Shown one piece after another: positions 9,278 to 17,591 of a DNA stretch of 64,000 bases (positions within the stretch are counted from its first letter, which is position 1; every line of letters starts with the position of its first letter). This stretch comes from JAWPMV01 sp039819665 (GTDB lineage Bacteria; Bacteroidota; Bacteroidia; J057): positions 1 to 64,000 of the forward strand of contig JBCBRM010000032.1 of NCBI GenBank assembly GCA_039819665.1, read 5' to 3'. The position numbers were made by a program, and so were the translations under genes. The notes beneath the pieces were generated by a model, which was not told where the DNA came from, searched no databases, and saw only the letters and a list, made by a program, of their open reading frames with translations.

Positions 9278-10615
9278 ATGCCAAAATCAAGAAAGAAGCG
9301 TAAGATTTACGTATTAGACACCTCCGTCATTCTCCATGATAACAATGCGATAAACAATTTTGAAGAGAATGACATCGCAATTCCCATTACTGTTTTAGAA
9401 GAGCTGGATAATTTTAAACAGGGGAATTCCTCCAAGAATTTTGAAGCCCGGGCTTTTATTAGGTTTATCGATAGATTTTCGGGAAAGTTTACCCTACAGG
9501 ATTGGGTACCTATAGAAGGGGAAAATAAAGGCCGGTTTCGGGTGATTATGCCCAAATCAGAGAGGCAAGTGGATGCTGAGATAATTTTCGATGAAAAGAA
9601 ACCGGATCATAAAATCCTTAACTCTGCTTTATCACTGAAAGAAGAGGAGCCTGATTGTAAAGTGACTTTGGTTACTAAGGATATAAATTTGAGGCTTAAA
9701 GCTAAGGCCTTAAACTTGCCAGCCGAAGATTATGAAACTGGTAAAATTAAAGATGTCAACAACCTTTACACCGGGAATGCCCTTCAGGAACATGTCTCAG
9801 CCGAAAATATCAACAAAATATTTGAGAAGGGAAGTATAGGAGCTGATAAGATTCTGGAAGAAAAGCCCTTTGATAACCATTATTTCATCCTGAAAAATGG
9901 TACTCAATCTACCCTGGCAGTATATAATCCAGAGAAAGAGAGCCTGGACCGTGTAGAAAAGCAAACTGCTTATGGTATCAAACCTAAAAATGCAGAGCAG
10001 ACATTTGCTTTGCATGCGATCCTCAATCCGGAGATTAAACTTGTGACGCTTCAGGGGGTAGCTGGAACTGGGAAAACGCTGCTTGCACTGGCAGGTGCTC
10101 TGGAACAAAAACAAAACTATCGCCAAATTCTCATTGCAAGGCCTGTTGTTCCATTGAGTAATAAAGATATTGGGTACCTTCCCGGAGATATTACTTCCAA
10201 GCTTAATCCGTATATGGAGCCCCTCTGGGACAATCTTAAGTTTATCAAGAATCAATTTTCTCCTTCTGAAAAAAGGTATAAGCAGATTGAAGGGATGGTG
10301 GAAAATGAAAAAATTGTAATTACGCCTCTTACCTATATTCGGGGGAGAAGCTTGTCCAAGGTATTCTTTATCATTGATGAGGCCCAAAACCTCACGCCTC
10401 ATGAAATCAAGACGATTATCACTCGAGCCGGAGAAAATACTAAACTGATCTTCGCAGGAGACATCAAGCAAATTGACACCCCTTATCTGGACGCTCAAAG
10501 TAATGGGCTCTCTTATGTGATTGATAAGCTTAAGGGGCAAAGACTTTTTGCGCATATGACGCTTGAGAAAGGGGAACGATCGGAACTAGCCAACCTCGCG
10601 ACCGAACTATTGTAA
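9278..10615 (+). CDS. PhoH-family ATPase with N-terminal PIN domain (PhoH2/YlaK type)
   Basis: 445 aa. Residues 10-150 form a PIN ribonuclease domain: YVLDTSVILHD with Asp14, EELDNFK, and further acidic residues near DAEIIFD. The C-terminal half is a PhoH P-loop ATPase: Walker A GVAGTGKTLLAL at about 258-269, the conserved RPVVP block, Walker B FFIIDEAQNL and the sensor AGDIKQID. PIN-PhoH proteins have been described as ATP-dependent RNA helicase/ribonucleases. Cytoplasmic and full length. It is a single gene, preceded by a TAnnTTTG box and followed by a DnaA-box cluster rather than an operon partner. Confidence 0.93.
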   Translation: MPKSRKKRKIYVLDTSVILHDNNAINNFEENDIAIPITVLEELDNFKQGNSSKNFEARAFIRFIDRFSGKFTLQDWVPIEGENKGRFRVIMPKSERQVDAEIIFDEKKPDHKILNSALSLKEEEPDCKVTLVTKDINLRLKAKALNLPAEDYETGKIKDVNNLYTGNALQEHVSAENINKIFEKGSIGADKILEEKPFDNHYFILKNGTQSTLAVYNPEKESLDRVEKQTAYGIKPKNAEQTFALHAILNPEIKLVTLQGVAGTGKTLLALAGALEQKQNYRQILIARPVVPLSNKDIGYLPGDITSKLNPYMEPLWDNLKFIKNQFSPSEKRYKQIEGMVENEKIVITPLTYIRGRSLSKVFFIIDEAQNLTPHEIKTIITRAGENTKLIFAGDIKQIDTPYLDAQSNGLSYVIDKLKGQRLFAHMTLEKGERSELANLATELL

Positions 10616-10679
10616 ACTCTTCATGGAAGCTATTCATGTAATTCCTATGTGCTTCATACGGAGGGGATTTCGTATATTT

Positions 10680-10727
10680 TGTGGATAAGTATGTGGATAA
10701 ATTATGGATAAGTCCAGTTTGTCCACA
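10680..10727. promoter_or_regulatory. cluster of four DnaA-box-like nonamers
   Basis: tgtggataa occurs at 10680-10688 and 10692-10700, and a one-mismatch copy (tatggataa) at 10703-10711. These are reverse complements of the DnaA box TTATCCACA. A fourth, one-mismatch copy in the opposite orientation (ttgtccaca) is at 10719-10727. The same-strand copies are 11-12 bp apart, one helical turn. They fill the gap between phoH and the ankyrin gene. This could be a DnaA-controlled promoter, a DnaA titration site or part of a replication origin. Confidence 0.6.
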
Positions 10728-10753
10728 GAGCCATTTAGTCCATTCCATATTAA

Positions 10754-11884
10754 ATGAAGGATATAACCCATAAAGTTGAACTTCTCCTTAAGAAAACCTA
10801 TGATAACTTTCTAAAAGTAGGGGCTCATTTTGCTGCAAAAGGGGATCTTCTAATGCTTGAGGAGGTTCTTAGGCAAAGGCCTCATTGGTTGAATTATCGG
10901 GGATCTCATGGAAGAAGTATGCTTTGGGAGGCGGTAAACCATCGAAGAATTGGGTGCATTCAGTATTTGTTAGATAAAGGAGCTGAAATTGAAGCGCCAG
11001 GCTGCCATTTTAGTGAGCATCTGGTTGAAATCAGTCCATTATGTCTAGCGAAGTGGAAAGGAGATATTGGGATTGAGGAAATCCTTTTGCAGTATGGTTC
11101 AGGCTATGATATATACAGTGCTGCTTATTTGGGAGATGAGCAAACTTTTCGAGAAAAATTAGAAGAAAATCCCGAAGTTCTGAATCGCATACATCCTTTG
11201 GCCTGGACCGAAAAAATGACAGCTTTGATTTTTTATGTAGTTGCCGGAGGAAATCAACAAATCCTACAAGAGATGGGGGAGCAAGGGGCAAAAATTGAAC
11301 CTTATAGTCATTGGTTGTTGAAGTTTGCCTATTGGAAGGATGATTTTGAGTTGATGGAAATGCTGGTGAAATATGGGGCAGATCCCAAGGCTTTAGTTAT
11401 ATCGGATCCCTTAGAGAAAGCGGAATATGATTTATTGAGAAACCTGGGATTTGAAATAGATATCAATCGTCCTAATAAGATGGGATGGCCCTCGATAGTG
11501 TATGCCAGCCGGGGAGATAATGGAGAGCAACCAGAAGAAATACAAAGGCTGATAAATGCCGGGGCAGATGTGGAAGCTGTTAATTTCAAAGGAAAGACAG
11601 CCTTGCATACTGCGGCCAAAGCAGGTTTCACAAAAGTAATTGAGGTATTGCTGGAAAATGGAGCAAATATCGAAAGCCGAGATTCTCAGGGAGAAACCCC
11701 GCTTTTTAGTGCCTTTAGATCTACCATCCGGAAAAAAGAAAAGCTGCTACAAACTATAAACCAACTCCTAGAAAAAGGAGCCAATATTGAAGCAGAAAAC
11801 AAAAAAGGAAAAAAGGCAAAAGAAGTATTACTCGCCCGCAAAGATGCAAGAGAACTCTTAAAAAAACTGACGATTAAAGGTTAA
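10754..11884 (+). CDS. ankyrin-repeat protein
   Basis: 376 aa, no signal peptide. Ankyrin repeats are clearest at residues 30-80 (HGRSMLWEAVNHRRIGCIQY, LLDKGAEIEA) and about 255-345 (GKTALHTAAKAGFTKVIEVL, then GETPLFSAF and LLEKGANIEAENKKGK). The middle is a series of degenerate repeats. The function is protein-protein interaction, partner unknown. The upstream DnaA-box cluster starts 74 bp before the ATG and may regulate it. The 3' end overlaps the convergent crtZ by 4 bp. Confidence 0.88.
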   Translation: MKDITHKVELLLKKTYDNFLKVGAHFAAKGDLLMLEEVLRQRPHWLNYRGSHGRSMLWEAVNHRRIGCIQYLLDKGAEIEAPGCHFSEHLVEISPLCLAKWKGDIGIEEILLQYGSGYDIYSAAYLGDEQTFREKLEENPEVLNRIHPLAWTEKMTALIFYVVAGGNQQILQEMGEQGAKIEPYSHWLLKFAYWKDDFELMEMLVKYGADPKALVISDPLEKAEYDLLRNLGFEIDINRPNKMGWPSIVYASRGDNGEQPEEIQRLINAGADVEAVNFKGKTALHTAAKAGFTKVIEVLLENGANIESRDSQGETPLFSAFRSTIRKKEKLLQTINQLLEKGANIEAENKKGKKAKEVLLARKDARELLKKLTIKG

Positions 11885-12348
11885 CTGGCTTTCGATTTCC
11901 GCACACGTTTTACCTCAAACTTGGGAAGTGCATAGAGGAAACCAAATGCTTCACTTCCCCGGCGTGTCAAGGTTTTATGATGAATCTTGTGTGCACGGAT
12001 CAATCGATTAATGTAAGTACTTTTGAAATTATATTTCACCTTGATCCTCCTGTGAATAATCACATCGTGAAAAATGAAATAGAAAACCCCATAAACGGTG
12101 ATTCCTACTCCCACCGGTAGCATCCAGCTTTGATGTTGGATACCTAAAATGATCAATACAGCTGCGGCAACTCCATATCCAAGAGAAACCAGATCATTCC
12201 ACTCAAACCAACCAGGATTTACGCTATGGTGAGATTTATGAAGAAACCAAAGCGGGCCATGCAAGATGTATTTATGCATAATCCAGGCCCAGCCTTCCAT
12301 GGCTATACAGGTAATAACGAAAATGGATATTTGGAGTAAGAGATTCAT
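11881..12348 (-). CDS. crtZ: beta-carotene hydroxylase (fatty acid hydroxylase superfamily)
   Basis: 155 aa integral membrane di-iron enzyme. It carries the four histidine clusters of CrtZ: HKYILHG (about 25-31), HKSHH (37-41), FHDVIIHRR (about 93-101) and HKIHH (about 119-123), between hydrophobic segments. It would hydroxylate beta-ionone rings of beta-carotene to give zeaxanthin, in line with carotenoid pigmentation common in this phylum. No other carotenoid gene is in the window. Convergent with, and overlapping by 4 bp, the ankyrin gene. Confidence 0.88.
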   Translation of the reverse strand: MNLLLQISIFVITCIAMEGWAWIMHKYILHGPLWFLHKSHHSVNPGWFEWNDLVSLGYGVAAAVLIILGIQHQSWMLPVGVGITVYGVFYFIFHDVIIHRRIKVKYNFKSTYINRLIRAHKIHHKTLTRRGSEAFGFLYALPKFEVKRVRKSKAS

Positions 12349-12428
12349 AGGTTAATAATTCGCTTATAAAACCGAAAATCGTCAGGAATGGTTTTAAGAT
12401 ATGCAGAATTCTATATGACAGATAAGTC

Positions 12429-13745
12429 TTATTCTCCGAAAAGGACAGCATGGAGGCGCTCTACGGCCTTAGAGGCATGCTTTTGACCTACTACAAATCC
12501 TAAATTGATATCGGAGGCACCTTGAGAGATCATTTCTACTGGGATACTTTCTTTTGCCATAACATCAAAAACTTTACCCGCGACTCCTACGCCTTTTCGC
12601 ATACCTTCTCCTACCAAACAAATAATAGAAAGGTCTTTATCTACTCTTACCTGGGCAAATTCAGATAATTCGTCCACAACCGCCTGAATATTCTGACCAG
12701 CATCTACCGTAACTGTAACCGAAACCTCAGAAGTAGAAACCATATCAACTACCACCTGATTTCTTGAGAATATGTCAAAAATTTTGGCCAAAAAGCCATA
12801 GGCATCTAGCATCCGCAGACTATAAATGTTAATTAGGGAAACATTCTTTTTTACGGATATCGCTTTGACAGTAGTTGTACTCGTTGGAGAATCAGATAAA
12901 ATTCGAGTTCCTGCATGTCCAGGATTTGCAGTATTTTTGACGACTACCGGTATGTCCCTATCCATGGCGGGACGAATGGTTTTGGGATGTAGGACTTTGG
13001 CCCCAAAATAGGCGAGCTCTGCAGCTTCTTTAAAAGAAACTACGGGCAGATTATGTGCAGATTGTACAATGCGGGGATCTGTGCTTAAAATCCCATTTAC
13101 ATCCGTCCAGATTTGAATTTCTTCTGCTTCTACTGCTGCGCCTATGATTGCAGCAGTGTAGTCACTACCTCCTCTTCCCAGTGTAGTAATTTCAGCCTTA
13201 TCATTATGACCGATGAAACCAGTAACGATAGGAAGGTGGTCCAGCGCATGAATGTTTTTTCCCAATGCTTCAAAAGCCTTCGGTAAAGGAAGTGCATTTT
13301 GGAAATTATTATCTGTGTACATCCCCAGATCATAGGCGAAATGGTGGGCTGCTTTTACTCCTTTATTCCGGAAATGAGCGGCTACTAATTGACAGGAAAC
13401 TCTTTCTCCAAAAGAAACCAGATAATCTGAAGTCCGTGGACTAATTTCTCTAATCATCATGATTCCCATGAGTAGAGACTCTAGCTCCCGATGCATATCA
13501 TCGATGATATGCTCATCCAATCCCAGGCCTTGGATGACTGTTTCATGTTTGGCTTTAATCTTACTAATATCGAGGGAGCCTGCCAGGGCTTGTTGACCAG
13601 CCTCAATCAGAAGGTCTGTGACACCTCCAACAGCTGATACTACAATAATGGGTTTCTTATCCAGCAAAGGACTAACAATTTGATAGACTTGCTCAATTCT
13701 TTCAGGAGATCCGACAGAAGTACCTCCAAATTTCATGACAATCAT
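12429..13745 (-). CDS. lysC: aspartate kinase (monofunctional, lysine-type)
   Basis: 438 aa. The amino-acid kinase domain opens with MKFGGTSVG (4-12). The central part holds TLGRGGSDYTA and the aspartate-binding segment WTDVNGILSTDPR. Two C-terminal ACT domains follow (about 300-435), including ISQGASDINLGFVV, and imply allosteric control by lysine and/or threonine. It is not fused to homoserine dehydrogenase, so it is distinct from ThrA. It commits aspartate to lysine, methionine, threonine and diaminopimelate synthesis in the cytoplasm. Divergent from the TSUP transporter, each gene with its own promoter. No lysine riboswitch was seen in the 135-bp gap. Confidence 0.92.
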   Translation of the reverse strand: MIVMKFGGTSVGSPERIEQVYQIVSPLLDKKPIIVVSAVGGVTDLLIEAGQQALAGSLDISKIKAKHETVIQGLGLDEHIIDDMHRELESLLMGIMMIREISPRTSDYLVSFGERVSCQLVAAHFRNKGVKAAHHFAYDLGMYTDNNFQNALPLPKAFEALGKNIHALDHLPIVTGFIGHNDKAEITTLGRGGSDYTAAIIGAAVEAEEIQIWTDVNGILSTDPRIVQSAHNLPVVSFKEAAELAYFGAKVLHPKTIRPAMDRDIPVVVKNTANPGHAGTRILSDSPTSTTTVKAISVKKNVSLINIYSLRMLDAYGFLAKIFDIFSRNQVVVDMVSTSEVSVTVTVDAGQNIQAVVDELSEFAQVRVDKDLSIICLVGEGMRKGVGVAGKVFDVMAKESIPVEMISQGASDINLGFVVGQKHASKAVERLHAVLFGE

Positions 13746-13774
13746 GGCCTTTGTTTGCTTTTTAATTTAGGCAG

Positions 13775-13806
13775 CGAATCTACGCAGGAGCCTGCTATTT
13801 TCACAA
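13775..13806 (-). promoter_or_regulatory. Bacteroidota-type promoter for lysC
   Basis: On the minus strand a TTG (13806-13804) is followed after 21 bp by TAGATTCG (13782-13775), one mismatch from the TAnnTTTG consensus. The gene starts 30 bp downstream. Confidence 0.45.
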
Positions 13807-13830
13807 TTTCGGAGAATAATGGAGAGAATA

Positions 13831-13861
13831 TTTGCTGCTCATAAATAGAAATGTACCTTTG
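13831..13861 (+). promoter_or_regulatory. Bacteroidota-type promoter for the TSUP transporter
   Basis: TTTG (13831-13834), a 19-bp spacer, then TACCTTTG (13854-13861): an exact match to the -33/-7 consensus with ideal spacing. The start codon lies 20 bp downstream. Confidence 0.7.
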
Positions 13862-13880
13862 AAGCTCAATTCTTTGCCCT

Positions 13881-14693
13881 ATGTCCGAGCTATTCCAGAC
13901 GGATCTTTCGCTTATTCAATGGTTCATTTTTGCTTTCGCAGGTCTGCTTACAGGCGTGATCAATACACTTGCGGGTAGTGGATCGCTCATTACCCTTCCC
14001 ATTTTTATTTTTATCTGCGGGCTTCCAGCAGATGTCGCAAATGGAACCAATCGAATAGGCGCACTCTTTCAAAGCGCTACTGGTGTTCGGGCCTTTCAAA
14101 AACAGGGGGAGCTTCATCTAAAAGGTATTGTATGGATAGCTGTTCCTATTGTTCTGGGAGCAGCATTGGGAGCTCGTATTGCCGTGAGCCTGGATGAACA
14201 AATGATGAATTATAGCATAGGAGGCCTAATGGTCTTTATGTTGATCGTTTTATTAATCAATCCAAAGAGATGGATCAGGGAAACTACAGCTGATGTCCAG
14301 AAACATAAAAGACCTTTGAACATCCTGGCTTTCTTTTTAATAGGGATCTATGGAGGATTTATCCAGGCAGGGGTAGGGATATTCTTGCTCGCAGGTTTGG
14401 TGCTACTTTCAGGTTATAGTTTAAAAGCCTCCAATGGGATAAAATTATTGGTGGTATTTCTCTTTAATATCCCGGCCATATACATTTTCCTCAGAATGAA
14501 CCAGATTCATTTTGGATATGGGATAGCCATGGCAGTTTTTCAATCGGTTGGCGCATATCTCGGAGTAAAATGGATTTCTCAAATCCCTAACGCCAATGTC
14601 TGGATACATAGGCTGCTGATTCTCATTGTCATAGCCTCAGCCTTTAAATTTTTAGGGGTCTATACCTGGATTTATCAACAGTTTTTTATCTAA
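13881..14693 (+). CDS. sulfite exporter TauE/SafE (TSUP) family membrane protein
   Basis: 270 aa with about eight hydrophobic helices. The N-terminal motif GLLTGVINTLAGSGSLITLP and the internal repeat GGFIQAGVGIFLLAG are the duplicated signatures of the TSUP (formerly DUF81) family. Members move sulfite, sulfoacetate or other small organic anions across the inner membrane. The substrate cannot be told from sequence. Monocistronic, with an exact-consensus promoter, divergent from lysC. Confidence 0.88.
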   Translation: MSELFQTDLSLIQWFIFAFAGLLTGVINTLAGSGSLITLPIFIFICGLPADVANGTNRIGALFQSATGVRAFQKQGELHLKGIVWIAVPIVLGAALGARIAVSLDEQMMNYSIGGLMVFMLIVLLINPKRWIRETTADVQKHKRPLNILAFFLIGIYGGFIQAGVGIFLLAGLVLLSGYSLKASNGIKLLVVFLFNIPAIYIFLRMNQIHFGYGIAMAVFQSVGAYLGVKWISQIPNANVWIHRLLILIVIASAFKFLGVYTWIYQQFFI

Positions 14694-14862
14694 GCCTCTT
14701 TACCTATTCCTCCTACTGGAAAAATGGACAGATAACCTACTAGCATGATTTTGACTTGGGCTTTTGCGAATAGTATGTAGGTTTCAAATCGGATTGGCAT
14801 TGGATTTGTCCGATAAACTAAAATATTTGGGGTTGCTTTAAGAGCTACATTAATTTTTGTAC

Positions 14863-16212
14863 ATGAATATGCGTTTTCTGGGGATTTGCGTCCTCTTTAT
14901 ATCAATTCTTTTTTATGCTTGTGAACCTGATGGGCCCGGTACAGGAGGAGATGATCTGGATTCAAAACTTATCGCTCAGTTATTAATTGCAGGTGAGCAG
15001 GAAGGAATCAGGGCCTTCCAACTTCCAGAAGACGGCCTGACCGCACTCATTCCACAAGATCCTCGCAATCCAATTACGCCAGAAAAAGTTGAACTGGGTA
15101 AACTGCTTTTCCATGAGACAGGTTTAGGATCTGTTCCTTTAAAAACTCAGGGCGAGTACACCTATTCTTGTGCTAGTTGCCACCACGCCGCTGCGGGTTT
15201 TCAAGCTGGTGTTATTCAGGGAATCGGAGAAGGAGGTTCCGGTTTTGGAACTAAAGGAGAGGCTAGGGTTCCAATGGCTGGCTATACAAGTTTAGAATTG
15301 GATGTGCAGCCGATCAGATCCCCTGCTTCCCTAAATTTGGGTTGGCAGGAGTTAATGCTTTGGAATGGCCAGTTTGGAGCCACTGGGGATAATATTGGTA
15401 CCGAGCAAAGTTGGACCTTCAATACACCTAAAGAAGCCAACTTCCTGGGGTACCATGGCATAGAGACTCAGGCGATAGCAGGAATGACAGTACACAGAAT
15501 GGAGGTTGATAGTAACTTCATCGAGCAGAAAAACTATAAAGCCTTGTTTGATGCTGCTTTTCCTCTGGAAGAAGAGTATAGAAGATATACAAAGATTACA
15601 GCCGGCCTTGCCATGGCTGCCTATGAAAGAACTATCATGGCCAATCAATCTCCTTTCCAACAATGGTTATCAGGGGATTTAACAGCTATGAGTAGTAAGC
15701 AAAAACAAGGAGCTTTATTATTTTTTGGGGAGGCTAATTGTGTAAGCTGTCATAAAGGACCTGCACTAAATTCTATGGAGTTTTATGCTTTGGGAATGAA
15801 TGACCTTCCGGAAGAAGGAACTTATGGTGATGGAGTAGATGAAACCACGAAATTGGGGAGAGGAGGATTTACTAATGACCCGCTTGACAATTATAAATTC
15901 AAAGTTCCGCAATTATACAATCTAAAAGATTCCAGGTTTTATGGACATGGAGGAAGTTTCACCCGTTTGAGAGATGTAGTTTCTTATAAAAACTCGGGAA
16001 GAGCTCAAAATCCAGAAGTTCCAGCTCAGCAATTGGCTATAGAATTTGGGCCATTGGGTTTACTGGAATCTGAAATTGATGCAATCACAGAATTCCTATC
16101 TGAAGCCTTGTATGATCCTAATTTGAGTCGCTATGTACCTTCTCAGACTTTATCAGGGCTTTGTTTTCCAAACAATGATTCACAGTCTCAGCAGGATTTA
16201 GGCTGCCAATAG
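14863..16212 (+). CDS. di-haem cytochrome c peroxidase/MauG-family lipoprotein
   Basis: 449 aa from the ATG at 14863; a TTG two codons upstream is a less likely start. Residues 1-20 are a lipoprotein signal ending at Cys20 (ILFYAC), so the protein is anchored in a membrane facing the periplasm or outside. Two CxxCH haem-binding motifs are present: SCASCHH (Cys103, Cys106, His107) and NCVSCHK (Cys293, Cys296, His297). They are about 190 residues apart, the layout of bacterial di-haem peroxidases. It would reduce hydrogen peroxide, or oxidise a protein or small substrate as in MauG. Monocistronic. Confidence 0.92.
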   Translation: MNMRFLGICVLFISILFYACEPDGPGTGGDDLDSKLIAQLLIAGEQEGIRAFQLPEDGLTALIPQDPRNPITPEKVELGKLLFHETGLGSVPLKTQGEYTYSCASCHHAAAGFQAGVIQGIGEGGSGFGTKGEARVPMAGYTSLELDVQPIRSPASLNLGWQELMLWNGQFGATGDNIGTEQSWTFNTPKEANFLGYHGIETQAIAGMTVHRMEVDSNFIEQKNYKALFDAAFPLEEEYRRYTKITAGLAMAAYERTIMANQSPFQQWLSGDLTAMSSKQKQGALLFFGEANCVSCHKGPALNSMEFYALGMNDLPEEGTYGDGVDETTKLGRGGFTNDPLDNYKFKVPQLYNLKDSRFYGHGGSFTRLRDVVSYKNSGRAQNPEVPAQQLAIEFGPLGLLESEIDAITEFLSEALYDPNLSRYVPSQTLSGLCFPNNDSQSQQDLGCQ

Positions 16213-16260
16213 AGAAGTATTTTGGTATAAATAGGCGTTAAGTTCTACCAATTTATTGGG

Positions 16261-16268
16261 TATATTTG
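16261..16268 (+). promoter_or_regulatory. TAnnTTTG -7 box upstream of the T9SS esterase
   Basis: tatatttg is an exact -7 consensus 48 bp before the start codon. No good -33 element at the usual spacing. Confidence 0.4.
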
Positions 16269-16315
16269 TAGCTATGCTCCTTTTATAAAGGACTTGTTAT
16301 TATATATACCTGCTT

Positions 16316-17563
16316 ATGCAAAGAATTCTATTCTCAATTATTCTTTCCCCCCTATTATTTTTTCTTCCCTCAGAACTCCAAGCGCAATTCAATTGTGATT
16401 CTAGCCGCTTTCTCCTGGAAGTTTTTGATTCCGTTGAAGTAAGTAAAAGGATTCATTATGGCCTAAATAGGGATTCCTTATTTATGGATCTGTATGAGCC
16501 CAAAGGAGATACGATGTCCGAAAGGCCCTTATTGGTTCTGGCATTTGGTGGTTCCTTCGTTTTTGGAAACCGGGACGATAGTTATATGGTAGAGTTAGGA
16601 ACTACCTTTGCAAAAATGGGGTATGTGGTTGTCTCCATCGATTATCGGCTTACGGGCACCTTGATCGTTAATCCTTCAGATGCAAATTTCTATAATGCGG
16701 TAATAAAGGCTACCCATGATATGCGTGCCTGCGTCCGCTATTTCAGGAAAGACATAATCGAAAATGGAAATAGCTTTCGTATAAATAGCGATCTTATTTA
16801 TGCCGGAGGAGTCTCTGCGGGAGGAATCGCTGCCATCCATTTGGGATATTTAAACGATCTGAGTGAATTTCCTCCGGAATTGGATACTACGGGTATTGGG
16901 GGGATAGAAGGCTTAAGTGGGAATCCTGGATTTTCTTCTGAGGTAGCGGGTATTATCAACTATTGTGGCGCCATTGGGGATTCCAGTTGGATCAATGCAG
17001 GAGAGGTGCCTATGATCAGTATGCATGGAAATAATGATGCTGTGATCCCCTATTCGAGTGGAAGAGTCGTTGTATTCAATGCGAATTTAGCCGTAGATGG
17101 AAGTGCCAGTATGAATATTAAGATGGCAAATGAAGGAATTGAAAATCCATTTCTTACCTGGGACGGAGCAGGTCATACTCCTTTTCTGACAGGATTTAGC
17201 AGTACGCCTGGACTTTATATGGATTCCCTGTTTAATTTTTCCTCTTCTGTTCTTTATGGATGGATTTGTGATTACTACAATACAGCCACCACTATTGAGC
17301 CTTCTCTTGCAGCAGAAGTTCAGGTCAGGGTGTTCCCCAATCCAGCGACTGAATTTATTCAAATTGAATGGGATCGCTTTAGATCCCCCAAACTTGAAGT
17401 CGGTCTTTATACGATAAATGGGCAAGCACTTTCCATAACTCAGGAAGATTATGGAAACGGCCTTAGAATTTATCGGGAAAGCCTTCCACCCGGATATTAT
17501 TTGATCTCAATGGAGGACCCAGAGAGCCGCCGTAAATTTTATCAAAACGTTTTGCTCCGATAG
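16316..17563 (+). CDS. secreted alpha/beta-hydrolase (carboxylesterase-like) with T9SS sorting domain
   Basis: 415 aa. A signal peptide (about 1-22, ending at LQAQ) precedes a carboxylesterase or feruloyl-esterase-like domain. The oxyanion motif is LAFGGSFVFG, the nucleophile elbow is GGVSAGG (G-x-S-x-G), the acid lies in MHGNNDAVIPY and the histidine in GAGHTPF. The last ~80 residues, from VRVFPNPATEFIQIEW to the basic C terminus, are a type A T9SS sorting domain. The protein should therefore be exported across the outer membrane and attached to the surface or released. The substrate is unknown but probably an ester of a complex carbohydrate or polymer. Confidence 0.88.
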   Translation: MQRILFSIILSPLLFFLPSELQAQFNCDSSRFLLEVFDSVEVSKRIHYGLNRDSLFMDLYEPKGDTMSERPLLVLAFGGSFVFGNRDDSYMVELGTTFAKMGYVVVSIDYRLTGTLIVNPSDANFYNAVIKATHDMRACVRYFRKDIIENGNSFRINSDLIYAGGVSAGGIAAIHLGYLNDLSEFPPELDTTGIGGIEGLSGNPGFSSEVAGIINYCGAIGDSSWINAGEVPMISMHGNNDAVIPYSSGRVVVFNANLAVDGSASMNIKMANEGIENPFLTWDGAGHTPFLTGFSSTPGLYMDSLFNFSSSVLYGWICDYYNTATTIEPSLAAEVQVRVFPNPATEFIQIEWDRFRSPKLEVGLYTINGQALSITQEDYGNGLRIYRESLPPGYYLISMEDPESRRKFYQNVLLR

Positions 17564-17566
17564 TCG

Positions 17567-17574
17567 TATCTTTG
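17567..17574 (+). promoter_or_regulatory. TAnnTTTG -7 box of mnmA
   Basis: tatctttg is an exact -7 consensus 17 bp before the mnmA start. It lies just after the stop of the preceding gene, so mnmA has its own promoter. Confidence 0.55.
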
Positions 17575-17591
17575 CCAGAGATATATTCGAA

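Noticed and set aside
9797..10555. 252-aa antisense frame within phoH
   Set aside because: It lies wholly opposite the conserved PIN-PhoH gene and has Leu/Ile/Lys-rich, motif-free content.
12349..13880. Lysine riboswitch ahead of aspartate kinase
   Set aside because: The 135-bp divergent gap holds two ordinary promoters and no five-helix leader.
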